DNA from: Oasisia sp. SBJ-2009
Taxonomy: Eukaryota; Annelida; Polychaeta; Sabellida; Siboglinidae
Direction of reading: 5' to 3'
DNA length: 64,000 nt
Assembly: GCA_964017155.1 (NCBI GenBank)
Contig: OZ024867.1
Location: forward strand, 14,969,500-15,033,499
The notes under the pieces are model-generated. The model was not told where the DNA came from. It ran no database searches and saw only the letters and a program-made list of their open reading frames with translations. Below are positions 49,609 through 63,348 of this stretch, piece after piece (position 1 is the first letter of the stretch; each line of letters starts with the position of its first letter). Position numbers and translations under genes: made by a program.

Positions 49609-52176
49609 TGTAAGACTTGATGTGTAAGACTTGGTGTGAAACACTTGATGTGTAAGACTTGATGTGTAAGACTTGATGTGTAAGACTTGGTGAGTAAGAC
49701 TTGGTGTGTAAGACTTGGTGTGTAAGACATGGTGTGTTGTACTTGATGTGTAAGATTTGATGTGTAAGACAGGGTGTGAAAGACATGGTGTGTAAGACTT
49801 GGTGTGTAAGACATGGTGTGTAAGACTTGGTGTGTAAGACATGGTGTGTAATACTTGATGTGTAAGACTTGATGTGTACGACATGGTGTGTAAGCCCTGG
49901 TGAGTAAGACATGGTGTGTAAGACCTGGTGTGTAAGACATGGTGTGTAAGACTTGGTGTGACAGACTTGATGTGTAAGACTTGATGTGTACGACTTGGTG
50001 TGTAAAACTTGGTGTGTAAGACATGGTGTGTAAGACTTGGTGTGTAAGACTTGGTGTGAAAGACTTGATGTGTAAGTCTTGATGTGTAAGACTTGATGTG
50101 TAAGACTTGGTGTGTAAGACTTGATGTGTAAGACTTGGTGTGAAAGACTTGATGTGTAAAACTTGGTGTGTAAGACATGGTGTGTAAGACCTGGTGTGTA
50201 AGACATGGTGTGTAAGACTTGGTGTGTAAGATATGGTGTGTAATACTTGATATGTAAGACTTGGTGTGTAAGACATGGTGTGTAAGACCTGGTGTGTAAG
50301 ACATGGTGTGTACGATATGGTGTGTAAGACTTGGTGTGTAAGACTCGGTGTGTAAGACTTGGTGTGTAAGACATGGTGTGTAAGACTTGGTGTGAAAGAC
50401 TTGGTGTGTAAGACATGGTGTGTAATACTTGATGTGTAAGACTTGATGTGTAAGACTTGATGTGTAAGACTTGATGTGTAAGACTTGATGTGTAAGACTT
50501 GATGTGTAAGACATGGTGTGTAAGACTTGGTGTGTAAGATATGGTGTGTAATACTTGATATGTAAGACTTGGTGTGTAAGACATGGTGCGTAAGACTTGG
50601 TGTGTAAGACATGGTGTGTAAGACATGGTGTGTAAGACTTGGTGTGTAACACATGGTGTGTAAGACTTGGTGTGTAAGACATGGTGTGTAGGACATGGTG
50701 TGTAGGACATGGTGTGTAAGACTTGGTGTGTAAAACTTGGTGTGTAAGACATGGTGTGTATGACCTGGTGTGCAAGACATGGTGTGTAAGACCTGGTGTG
50801 TAAGACATGGTGTGTAAGACTTGGTGTGTAAGACATGGTGTGTAAGACTTGGTGTGTAAGACATGGTGTGTAAGACTTGGTGTGTAAGATATGGTGTGTA
50901 ATACTTGATATGTAAGACTTGGTGTGTAAGACATGGTGTGTAAGACTTGGTGTGTAAGACATGGTGTGTAAGACATGGTGTATAAGACCTGGTGTTTAAC
51001 ACATGGTGTGTAAGACTTGGTGTGTAAGACATGGTGTGTTGGACATGGTGTATACGACATGGTGTGTAAGACTTGGTGTGTAAAACTTGGTGTGTAAGAC
51101 ATGGTGTGTAAGACCTGGTGTGTAAGACATGGTGTGTACGACATGGTGTGTAAGACTTGGTGTGTAAGACTCGGTGTGTAAGATTTGGTGTGTAAGACAT
51201 GGTGTGTAAGACTTGGTGTGAAAGACTTGGTGTGTAAGACTTGATGTGTAAGACTTGGTGTGTAAGACTTGGTGTGTAAGACACGGTGTGTAATACTTGA
51301 TGTGTAAGACTTGATGTGTAAGACTTGATGTGTAAGACTTGGTGTGTAAGACTTGATGTGTAAGACTTGGTGTGAAACACTTGATGTGTAAGACTTGATG
51401 TGTAAGACTTGATGTGTAAGACTTGGTGAGTAAGACTTGGTGTGTAAGACTTGGTGTGTAAGACATGGTGTGTTATACTTGATGTGTAAGATTTGATGTG
51501 TAAGACAGGGTGTGAAAGACATGGTGTGTAAGACTTGGTGTGTAAGACATGGTGTGTAAGACTTGGTGTGTAAGACATGGTGTGTAATACTTGGTGTGTA
51601 AGACTTGATGTGTAAGACTTGGTGTTTAAGACTTGGTGTGTAAGACATGGTGTGTAATACTTGATGTGTAAGACTTGATGTGTAAGACTTGATGTGTAAG
51701 ACTTGGTGTGTAAGACTTGATGTGTAAGACTTGGTGTGAAACACTTGATGTGTAAGACTTGATGTGTAAGACTTGATGTGTAAGACTTGGTGAGTAAGAC
51801 TTGGTGTGTAAGACTTGGTGTGTAAGACATGGTGTGTTATACTTGATGTGTAAGATTTGATGTGTAAGACAGGGTGTGAAAGACATGGTGTGTAAGACTT
51901 GGTGTGTAAGACATGGTGTGTAAGACTTGGTGTGTAACACATGGTGTGTAAGACTTGGTGTGTAAGACATGGTGTGTAGGACATGGTGTGTAGGACATGG
52001 TGTGTAAGACTTGGTGTGTAAAACTTGGTGTGTAAGACATGGTGTGTAAGACCTGGTGTGTAAGACATGGTGTGTAAGACCTGGTGTGTAAGACATGGTG
52101 TATAAGACTTGGTGTGTAAGACATGGTGTGTAAGACTTGGTGTGTAAGACATGGTGTGTAAGACTTGGTGTGTAAG
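49609..52176 (+). repeat. Second copy of the 4,452-bp-spaced duplication
   Basis: Partner of 45157-47724, essentially identical over 2,568 bp. The sequence between the copies (47725-49608) is itself array, resembling the 1.9-3.3 kb region (TAAGAGTTGG unit near 47961, GGTTTGTTGGAC near 48611). Beyond 52176 the copies diverge at an ACATGG/ATATGG unit. Confidence 0.87.
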
Positions 52177-53341
52177 ATATGGTGTGTAATACTTGATATG
52201 TAAGACTTGGTGTGTAAGACATGGTGTGTAAGACTTGATGTGTAAGACTTGATGTGTAAGACTTGGTGTGTAAGACCAGGTGTGTAAGACTTGGTGTGTA
52301 AGACTTGTTGTGTACGACATGGTGTGTAAGACCTGGTGTGTAAGACATGGTGTGTAAGACCTGGTGTGTAAGACATGGTGTGTAAGATTTGATGTGTAAG
52401 ACTTGATGAGTAAGACTTGATGTGTAAGACTTGGTGTGTAAGACTTGGTGTGTAAGACATGGTGTGTAAGACTTGGTGTGTAAGACATGGTGTGCAAGAC
52501 ATGGTGTGTAAGACTTGGTGTGTAAGACATGGTGTTTAAGACTTGGTGTGTAAGACATGGTGTGTAATACTTGATATGTAAGATTTGATGTGTAAGACAT
52601 GGTGTGTAAGACTTGGTGTGTAAGACATGGTGTGTAAGACTTGGTGTGTAAGACATGGTGTGTAAGACTTGGTGTGTAAGACATGGTGTGTAAGACTTGG
52701 TGTGAAAGACTTGGTGTGTAAGACTTGATGTGTAAGAGTTGGTGTGTAAGACTTGGTGTGTAAGACATGGTGTGTAATACTTGATGTGTAAGACTTGATG
52801 TGTAAGACTTGATGTGTAAGACTTGGTGTGTAAGACTTCATGTGTAAGACTTGGTGTGAAACACTTGATGTGTAAGACTTGATGTGTAAGACTTGATGTG
52901 TAAGATTTGGTGAGTAAGACTTGGTGTGTAAGACTTGGTGTGTAAGACATGGTGTGTTATACTTGATGTGTAAGATTTGATGTGTAAGACAGGGTGTGAA
53001 AGACATGGTGTGTAAGACTTGGTGTGTAAGACATGGTGTGTAAGACTTGGTGTGTAAGACATGGTGTGTAAGACTTGGTGTGTAAGACATGGTGTGTAAG
53101 ACATGGTGTGTAAGACTTGGTGTGTAACACATGGTGTGTAAGACTTGGTGTGTAAGACATGGTGTGTAGGACATGGTGTGTAGGACATAGTGTCTAAGAC
53201 TTGGTGTGTAAAACTTGGTGTGTAAGACATGGTGTGTAAGACCTGGTGTGTAAGACATGGTGTGTAAGACCTGGTGTGTAAGACATGGTGTGTAAGACTT
53301 GGTGTGTAAGACATGGTGTGTAAGACTTGGTGTGTAAGACA

Positions 53342-55814
53342 TGGTGTGTAAGACTTGGTGTGTAAGATATGGTGTGTAATACTTGATATGTAAGACTTGG
53401 TGTGTAAGACATGGTGTGTAAGACTTGGTGTGTAAGACATGGTGTGTAAGACATGGTTTGTTGGACATGGTATATACGACATGGTGTGTAAGACTTGGTG
53501 TGTAAAACTTGGTGTGTAAGACATGGTGTGTAAGACCTGGTGTGTAAGACATGGTGTGTACGACATGGTGTGTAAGACTTGGTGTGTAAGACTCGGTGTG
53601 TAAGACTTGGTGTGTAAGACATGGTGTGTAAGACTTGGTGTGAAAGACTTGGTGTGTAAGACTTGATGTGTAAGACTTGGTGTGTAAGACTTGGTGTGTA
53701 AGACATGGTGTGTAATACTTGATGTGTAAGACTTGATGTGTAAGACTTGATGTGTAAGACTTGGTGTGTAAGACTTGATGTGTAAGACTTGGTGTGAAAC
53801 ACTTGATGTGTAAGACTTGATGTGTAAGACTTGATGTGTAAGACTTGGTGAGTAAGACTTGGTGTGTAAGACTTGGTGTGTAAGACATGGTGTGTTATAC
53901 TTGATGTGTACGATTTGATGTGTAAGACAGGGTGTGAAAGACATGGTGTGTAAGACTTGGTGTGTAAGACATGGTGTGTAAGACTTGGTGTGTAAGACAT
54001 GGTGTGTACGACTTGGTGTGTAAGACATGGTGTGTACGACATGGTGTGTAAGACTTGGTGTGTAACACATGGTGTGTAAGACTTGGTGTGTAAGACATGG
54101 TGTGTAGGACATGGTGTGTAGGACATGGTGTGTAAGACTTGGTGTGTAAAACTTGGTGTGTAAGACATGGTGTGTAAGACCTGGTGTGTAAGACATGGTG
54201 TGTAAGACCTGGTGTGTAAGACATGGTGTGTAAGACTTGGTGTGTAAGACATGGTGTGTAAGACTTGGTGTGTAAGACATGGTGTGTAAGACTTGGTGTG
54301 TAAGATATGGTGTGTAATACTTGGTGTGAAAGACTTGGTGTGTAAGACTTGATGTGTAAGACTTGGTGTGTAAGACTTGGTGTGTAAGACATGGTGTGTA
54401 ATACTTGATGTGTAAGACTTGATGTGTAAGACTTGATGTGTAAGACTTGGTGTGTAAGACTTGATGTGTAAGACTTGGTGTGAAACACTTGATGTGTAAG
54501 ACTTGATGTGTAAGACTTGATGTGTAAGACTTGGTGAGTAAGACATGGTGTGTTATACTTGATGTGTAAGATTTGATGTGTAAGACATGGTGTGTAAGAC
54601 ATGGTGTGTAAGACTTGGTGTGTAAGACATGGTGTGTAAGACTTGGTGTGTAAGACATTGTGTGTAAGACTTGGTGTGTAAGACATGGTGTGTAAGACTT
54701 GGTGTGTAAGACTCGGTGTGTAAGACATGGTGTTTAAGACCTGGTGTGTAAGACATGGTGTGTAAGACTTGGTGTGACAGACTTGATGTGTAAGACTTGA
54801 TGTGTACGACTTGGTGTGTAAAACTTGGTGTGTAAGACATGGTGTGTAAGACTTGGTGTGTAAGACTTGGTGTGAAAGACTTGATGTGTAAGTCTTGATG
54901 TGTAAGACTTGATGTGTAAGACTTGGTGTGTAAGACTTGATGTGTAAGACTTGGTGTGAAAGACTTGATGTGTAAAACTTGGTGTGTAAGACATGGTGTA
55001 TAAGACCTGGTGTGTAAGACATGGTGTGTAAGACTTGGTGTGTAAGATATGGTGTGTAATACTTGATATGTAAGACTTGGTGTGTAAGACATGGTGTGTA
55101 AGACCTGGTGTGTAAGACATGGTGTGTACGATATGGTGTGTAAGACTTGGTGTGTAAGACTCGGTGTGTAAGACTTGGTGTGTAAGACATGGTGTGTAAT
55201 ACTTGATGTGTAAGACTTGATGTGTTAGGCTTGATGTGTAAGACTTGATGTGTTAGACTTGATGTGTAAGACTTGATGTGTAAGACATGGTGTGTAAGAC
55301 TTGGTGTGTAAGATATGGTGTGTAATACTTGATATGTAAGACTTGGTGTGTAAGACATGGTGCGTAAGACTTGGTGTGTAAGACATGGTGTGTAAGACAT
55401 GGTGTGTAAGACTTGGTGTGTAACACATGGTGTGTAAGACTTGGTGTGTAAGACATGGTGTGTAGGACATGGTGTGTAGGACATGGTGTGTAAGACTTGG
55501 TGTGTAAAACTTGGTGTGTAAGACATGGTGTGTATGACCTGGTGTGCAAGACATGGTGTGTAAGACCTGGTGTGTAAGACATGGTGTGTAAGACTTGGTG
55601 TGTAAGACATGGTGTGTAAGACTTGGTGTGTAAGACATGGTGTGTAAGACTTGGTGTGTAAGATATGGTGTGTAATACTTGATATGTAAGACTTGGTGTG
55701 TAAGACATGGTGTGTAAGACTTGGTGTGTAAGACATGGTGTGTAAGACATGGTGTATAAGACCTGGTGTTTAACACATGGTGTGTAAGACTTGGTGTGTA
55801 AGACATGGTGTGTA
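53342..55814 (+). repeat. First copy of a 4,046-bp-spaced duplication
   Basis: This segment recurs at 57388-59860 with a shift of 4,046 bp (289 units). One difference is visible: a TATAAGACCTGG near 55000 against TGTAAGACCTGG near 59046. Distinctive shared units are GGTTTGTTGGAC (53455, 57501), TACGATTTG, and the TTAGGC/TTAGAC pair (near 55225 and 59271). The match breaks near 55815 where an unusual variant cluster begins. Confidence 0.87.
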
Positions 55815-56030
55815 GGACATGGTGTATACGACTTGGTGTGTAAAACTTGGTGTGTAAAAATTGGTGTGTAAGACATGGTGTGTAAGACCTGGTGTGTAAG
55901 ACATGGTGTGTACGACATGGTGTGTAAGACTTGGTGTGTAAGATTTGGTGTGTAAGATTTGGTGTGTAAGACTTGGTGTGAAAGACTTGGTGTGAAAGAC
56001 TTGGTGTGTAAGACTTGGTGTGTAAGACAC
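55815..56030 (+). repeat. Local cluster of unusual unit variants
   Basis: About 15 units show a high density of rare changes: ACTTGG following TATACG in place of ACATGG, consecutive TAAAAC and TAAAAATTGG units, two ATTTGG units in a row, and two AAAGACTTGG units in a row. This combination is not seen elsewhere. It begins just where the 4,046-bp-spaced match ends, so it may mark an old exchange junction. The 14-bp register is still kept. Confidence 0.65.
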
Positions 56031-56969
56031 GGTGTGTAATACTTGATGTGTAAGACTTGATGTGTAAGACTTGATGTGTAAGACTTGGTGTGTAAGACTT
56101 GATGTGTAAGACTTGGTGTGAAACACTTGATGTGTAAGACTTGATGTGTAAGACTTGATGTGTAAGACTTGGTGAGTAAGACTTGGTGTGTAAGACTTGG
56201 TGTGTAAGACATGGTGTGTTATACTTGATGTGTAAGATTTGATGTGTAAGACAGGGTGTGAAAGACATGGTGTGTAAGACTTGGTGTGTAAGACATGGTG
56301 TGTAAGACTTGGTGTGTAAGACATGGTGTGTAATACTTGGTGTGTAAGACTTGATGTGTAAGACTTGGTGTTTAAGACTTGGTGTGTAAGACACGGTGTG
56401 TAATACTTGATGTGTAAGACTTGATGTGTAAGACTTGATGTGTAAGACTTGGTGTGTAAGACTTGATGTGTAAGACTTGGTGTGAAACACTTGATGTGTA
56501 AGACTTGATGTGTAAGACTTGATGTGTAAGACTTGGTGAGTAAGACTTGGTGTGTAAGACTTGGTGTGTAAGACATGGTGTGTTATACTTGATGTGTAAG
56601 ATTTGATGTGTAAGACAGGGTGTGAAAGACATGGTGTGTAAGACTTGGTGTGTAAGACATGGTGTGTAAGACTTGGTGTGTAACACATGGTGTGTAAGAC
56701 TTGGTGTGTTAGACATGGTGTGTAGGACATGGTGTGTAGGACATGGTGTGTAAGACTTGGTGTGTAAAACTTGGTGTGTAAGACATGGTGTGTAAGACCT
56801 GGTGTGTAAGACATGGTGTGTAAGACCTGGTGTGTAAGACATGGTGTATAAGACTTGGTGTGTAAGACATGGTGTGTAAGACTTGGTGTGTAAGACATGG
56901 TGTGTAAGACTTGGTGTGTAAGATATGGTGTGTAATAGTTGATATGTAAGACTTGGTGTGTAAGACATG

Positions 56970-59900
56970 GTGTGTAAGACTTGGTGTGTAAGACATGGTG
57001 TGTAAGACATGGTGTATAAGACCTGGTGTGTAACACATGGTGTGTAAGACTTGGTGTGTAAGACATGGTGTGTTGGACATGGTGTATACGACTTGGTGTG
57101 AAAGACTTGATGTGTAAGACTTGATGTGTACGACTTGGTGTGTAAGACTTGGTGTGTAAGACATGGTGTGTAAGACTTGGTGTGTAATACTTGATATGTA
57201 AGATTTGATGTGTAAGACATGGTGTGTAAGACATGGTGTGTAAGACTTGGTGTGTAAGACATGGTGTGTAAGACTTGGTGTGTAAGACTTGGTGTGAAAG
57301 ACTTGATGTGTAAGACATGGTGTGTAAGACTTGATGTGTAAGACTTGATGTGTAAGACTTGATGTGTATGACTTGGTGTGTAAGACTTGGTGTGTAAGAC
57401 TTGGTGTGTAAGATATGGTGTGTAATACTTGATATGTAAGACTTGGTGTGTAAGACATGGTGTGTAAGACTTGGTGTGTAAGACATGGTGTGTAAGACAT
57501 GGTTTGTTGGACATGGTATATACGACATGGTGTGTAAGACTTGGTGTGTAAAACTTGGTGTGTAAGACATGGTGTGTAAGACCTGGTGTGTAAGACATGG
57601 TGTGTACGACATGGTGTGTAAGACTTGGTGTGTAAGACTCGGTGTGTAAGACTTGGTGTGTAAGACATGGTGTGTAAGACTTGGTGTGAAAGACTTGGTG
57701 TGTAAGACTTGATGTGTAAGACTTGGTGTGTAAGACTTGGTGTGTAAGACATGGTGTGTAATACTTGATGTGTAAGACTTGATGTGTAAGACTTGATGTG
57801 TAAGACTTGGTGTGTAAGACTTGATGTGTAAGACTTGGTGTGAAACACTTGATGTGTAAGACTTGATGTGTAAGACTTGATGTGTAAGACTTGGTGAGTA
57901 AGACTTGGTGTGTAAGACTTGGTGTGTAAGACATGGTGTGTTATACTTGATGTGTACGATTTGATGTGTAAGACAGGGTGTGAAAGACATGGTGTGTAAG
58001 ACTTGGTGTGTAAGACATGGTGTGTAAGACTTGGTGTGTAAGACATGGTGTGTACGACTTGGTGTGTAAGACATGGTGTGTACGACATGGTGTGTAAGAC
58101 TTGGTGTGTAACACATGGTGTGTAAGACTTGGTGTGTAAGACATGGTGTGTAGGACATGGTGTGTAGGACATGGTGTGTAAGACTTGGTGTGTAAAACTT
58201 GGTGTGTAAGACATGGTGTGTAAGACCTGGTGTGTAAGACATGGTGTGTAAGACCTGGTGTGTAAGACATGGTGTGTAAGACTTGGTGTGTAAGACATGG
58301 TGTGTAAGACTTGGTGTGTAAGACATGGTGTGTAAGACTTGGTGTGTAAGATATGGTGTGTAATACTTGGTGTGAAAGACTTGGTGTGTAAGACTTGATG
58401 TGTAAGACTTGGTGTGTAAGACTTGGTGTGTAAGACATGGTGTGTAATACTTGATGTGTAAGACTTGATGTGTAAGACTTGATGTGTAAGACTTGGTGTG
58501 TAAGACTTGATGTGTAAGACTTGGTGTGAAACACTTGATGTGTAAGACTTGATGTGTAAGACTTGATGTGTAAGACTTGGTGAGTAAGACATGGTGTGTT
58601 ATACTTGATGTGTAAGATTTGATGTGTAAGACATGGTGTGTAAGACATGGTGTGTAAGACTTGGTGTGTAAGACATGGTGTGTAAGACTTGGTGTGTAAG
58701 ACATTGTGTGTAAGACTTGGTGTGTAAGACATGGTGTGTAAGACTTGGTGTGTAAGACTCGGTGTGTAAGACATGGTGTTTAAGACCTGGTGTGTAAGAC
58801 ATGGTGTGTAAGACTTGGTGTGACAGACTTGATGTGTAAGACTTGATGTGTACGACTTGGTGTGTAAAACTTGGTGTGTAAGACATGGTGTGTAAGACTT
58901 GGTGTGTAAGACTTGGTGTGAAAGACTTGATGTGTAAGTCTTGATGTGTAAGACTTGATGTGTAAGACTTGGTGTGTAAGACTTGATGTGTAAGACTTGG
59001 TGTGAAAGACTTGATGTGTAAAACTTGGTGTGTAAGACATGGTGTGTAAGACCTGGTGTGTAAGACATGGTGTGTAAGACTTGGTGTGTAAGATATGGTG
59101 TGTAATACTTGATATGTAAGACTTGGTGTGTAAGACATGGTGTGTAAGACCTGGTGTGTAAGACATGGTGTGTACGATATGGTGTGTAAGACTTGGTGTG
59201 TAAGACTCGGTGTGTAAGACTTGGTGTGTAAGACATGGTGTGTAATACTTGATGTGTAAGACTTGATGTGTTAGGCTTGATGTGTAAGACTTGATGTGTT
59301 AGACTTGATGTGTAAGACTTGATGTGTAAGACATGGTGTGTAAGACTTGGTGTGTAAGATATGGTGTGTAATACTTGATATGTAAGACTTGGTGTGTAAG
59401 ACATGGTGCGTAAGACTTGGTGTGTAAGACATGGTGTGTAAGACATGGTGTGTAAGACTTGGTGTGTAACACATGGTGTGTAAGACTTGGTGTGTAAGAC
59501 ATGGTGTGTAGGACATGGTGTGTAGGACATGGTGTGTAAGACTTGGTGTGTAAAACTTGGTGTGTAAGACATGGTGTGTATGACCTGGTGTGCAAGACAT
59601 GGTGTGTAAGACCTGGTGTGTAAGACATGGTGTGTAAGACTTGGTGTGTAAGACATGGTGTGTAAGACTTGGTGTGTAAGACATGGTGTGTAAGACTTGG
59701 TGTGTAAGATATGGTGTGTAATACTTGATATGTAAGACTTGGTGTGTAAGACATGGTGTGTAAGACTTGGTGTGTAAGACATGGTGTGTAAGACATGGTG
59801 TATAAGACCTGGTGTTTAACACATGGTGTGTAAGACTTGGTGTGTAAGACATGGTGTGTTGGACATGGTGTATACGACATGGTGTGTAAGACTTGGTGTG

Positions 59901-62900
59901 TAAAACTTGGTGTGTAAGACATGGTGTGTAAGACCTGGTGTGTAAGACATGGTGTGTACGACATGGTGTGTAAGACTTGGTGTGTAAGACTCGGTGTGTA
60001 AGATTTGGTGTGTAAGACATGGTGTGTAAGACTTGGTGTGAAAGACTTGGTGTGTAAGACTTGATGTGTAAGACTTGGTGTGTAAGACTTGGTGTGTAAG
60101 ACACGGTGTGTAATACTTGATGTGTAAGACTTGATGTGTAAGACTTGATGTGTAAGACTTGGTGTGTAAGACATGGTGTGTAAGACATGGTGTATAAGAC
60201 CTGGTGTGTAACACATGGTGTGTAAGACTTGGTGTGTAAGACATGGTGTGTTGGACATGGTGTATACGACTTGGTGTGAAAGACTTGATGTGTAAGACTT
60301 GATGTGTACGACTTGGTGTGTAAGACTTGGTGTGTAAGACATGGTGTGTAAGACTTGGTGTGTAATACTTGATATGTAAGATTTGATGTGTAAGACATGG
60401 TGTGTAAGACATGGTGTGTAAGACTTGGTGTGTAAGACATGGTGTGTAAGACTTGGTGTGTAAGACTTGGTGTGAAAGACTTGATGTGTAAGACATGGTG
60501 TGTAAGACTTGATGTGTAAGACTTGATGTGTAAGACTTGATGTGTATGACTTGGTGTGTAAGACTTGGTGTGTAAGACTTGGTGTGTAAGATATGGTGTG
60601 TAATACTTGATATGTAAGACTTGGTGTGTAAGACATGGTGTGTAAGACTTGGTGTGTAAGACATGGTGTGTAAGACATGGTTTGTTGGACATGGTATATA
60701 CGACATGGTGTGTAAGACTTGGTGTGTAAAACTTGGTGTGTAAGACATGGTGTGTAAGACCTGGTGTGTAAGACATGGTGTGTACGACATGGTGTGTAAG
60801 ACTTGGTGTGTAAGACTCGGTGTGTAAGACTTGGTGTGTAAGACATGGTGTGTAAGACTTGGTGTGAAAGACTTGGTGTGTAAGACTTGATGTGTAAGAC
60901 TTGGTGTGTAAGACTTGGTGTGTAAGACATGGTGTGTAATACTTGATGTGTAAGACTTGATGTGTAAGACTTGATGTGTAAGACTTGGTGTGTAAGACTT
61001 GATGTGTAAGACTTGGTGTGAAACACTTGATGTGTAAGACTTGATGTGTAAGACTTGATGTGTAAGACTTGGTGAGTAAGACTTGGTGTGTAAGACTTGG
61101 TGTGTAAGACATGGTGTGTTATACTTGATGTGTACGATTTGATGTGTAAGACAGGGTGTGAAAGACATGGTGTGTAAGACTTGGTGTGTAAGACATGGTG
61201 TGTAAGACTTGGTGTGTAAGACATGGTGTGTACGACTTGGTGTGTAAGACATGGTGTGTACGACATGGTGTGTAAGACTTGGTGTGTAACACATGGTGTG
61301 TAAGACTTGGTGTGTAAGACATGGTGTGTAGGACATGGTGTGTAGGACATGGTGTGTAAGACTTGGTGTGTAAAACTTGGTGTGTAAGACATGGTGTGTA
61401 AGACCTGGTGTGTAAGACATGGTGTGTAAGACCTGGTGTGTAAGACATGGTGTGTAAGACTTGGTGTGTAAGACATGGTGTGTAAGACTTGGTGTGTAAG
61501 ACATGGTGTGTAAGACTTGGTGTGTAAGATATGGTGTGTAATACTTGGTGTGAAAGACTTGGTGTGTAAGACTTGATGTGTAAGACTTGGTGTGTAAGAC
61601 TTGGTGTGTAAGACATGGTGTGTAATACTTGATGTGTAAGACTTGATGTGTAAGACTTGATGTGTAAGACTTGGTGTGTAAGACTTGATGTGTAAGACTT
61701 GGTGTGAAACACTTGATGTGTAAGACTTGATGTGTAAGACTTGATGTGTAAGACTTGGTGAGTAAGACATGGTGTGTTATACTTGATGTGTAAGATTTGA
61801 TGTGTAAGACATGGTGTGTAAGACATGGTGTGTAAGACTTGGTGTGTAAGACATGGTGTGTAAGACTTGGTGTGTAAGACATTGTGTGTAAGACTTGGTG
61901 TGTAAGACATGGTGTGTAAGACTTGGTGTGTAAGACTCGGTGTGTAAGACATGGTGTTTAAGACCTGGTGTGTAAGACATGGTGTGTAAGACTTGGTGTG
62001 ACAGACTTGATGTGTAAGACTTGATGTGTACGACTTGGTGTGTAAAACTTGGTGTGTAAGACATGGTGTGTAAGACTTGGTGTGTAAGACTTGGTGTGAA
62101 AGACTTGATGTGTAAGTCTTGATGTGTAAGACTTGATGTGTAAGACTTGGTGTGTAAGACTTGATGTGTAAGACTTGGTGTGAAAGACTTGATGTGTAAA
62201 ACTTGGTGTGTAAGACATGGTGTGTAAGACCTGGTGTGTAAGACATGGTGTGTAAGACTTGGTGTGTAAGATATGGTGTGTAATACTTGATATGTAAGAC
62301 TTGGTGTGTAAGACATGGTGTGTAAGACCTGGTGTGTAAGACATGGTGTGTACGATATGGTGTGTAAGACTTGGTGTGTAAGACTCGGTGTGTAAGACTT
62401 GGTGTGTAAGACATGGTGTGTAATACTTGATGTGTAAGACTTGATGTGTTAGGCTTGATGTGTAAGACTTGATGTGTTAGACTTGATGTGTAAGACTTGA
62501 TGTGTAAGACATGGTGTGTAAGACTTGGTGTGTAAGATATGGTGTGTAATACTTGATATGTAAGACTTGGTGTGTAAGACATGGTGCGTAAGACTTGGTG
62601 TGTAAGACATGGTGTGTAAGACATGGTGTGTAAGACTTGGTGTGTAACACATGGTGTGTAAGACTTGGTGTGTAAGACATGGTGTGTAGGACATGGTGTG
62701 TAGGACATGGTGTGTAAGACTTGGTGTGTAAAACTTGGTGTGTAAGACATGGTGTGTATGACCTGGTGTGCAAGACATGGTGTGTAAGACCTGGTGTGTA
62801 AGACATGGTGTGTAAGACTTGGTGTGTAAGACATGGTGTGTAAGACTTGGTGTGTAAGACATGGTGTGTAAGACTTGGTGTGTAAGATATGGTGTGTAAT

Positions 62901-63348
62901 ACTTGATATGTAAGACTTGGTGTGTAAGACATGGTGTGTAAGACTTGGTGTGTAAGACATGGTGTGTAAGACATGGTGTATAAGACCTGGTGTTTAACAC
63001 ATGGTGTGTAAGACTTGGTGTGTAAGACATGGTGTGTTGGACATGGTGTATACGACATGGTGTGTAAGACTTGGTGTGTAAAACTTGGTGTGTAAGACAT
63101 GGTGTGTAAGACCTGGTGTGTAAGACATGGTGTGTACGACATGGTGTGTAAGACTTGGTGTGTAAGACTCGGTGTGTAAGATTTGGTGTGTAAGACATGG
63201 TGTGTAAGACTTGGTGTGAAAGACTTGGTGTGTAAGACTTGATGTGTAAGACTTGGTGTGTAAGACTTGGTGTGTAAGACACGGTGTGTAATACTTGATG
63301 TGTAAGACTTGATGTGTAAGACTTGATGTGTAAGACTTGGTGTGTAAG
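56970..63348 (+). repeat. 3,178-bp tandem duplication, two adjacent copies
   Basis: Copy 1 is 56970-60147 and copy 2 is 60148-63325, each 227 units; the match overlaps by about 23 bp to 63348. Landmarks shift by exactly 3,178 (57941 to 61119, 58599 to 61777, 59271 to 62449, 59816 to 62994). I noticed no substitution between copies. This is the freshest-looking large duplication in the window. Its length is close to the 3,192 and 3,220 bp of the domain A macro-repeat, although its unit order is different. Confidence 0.9.
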
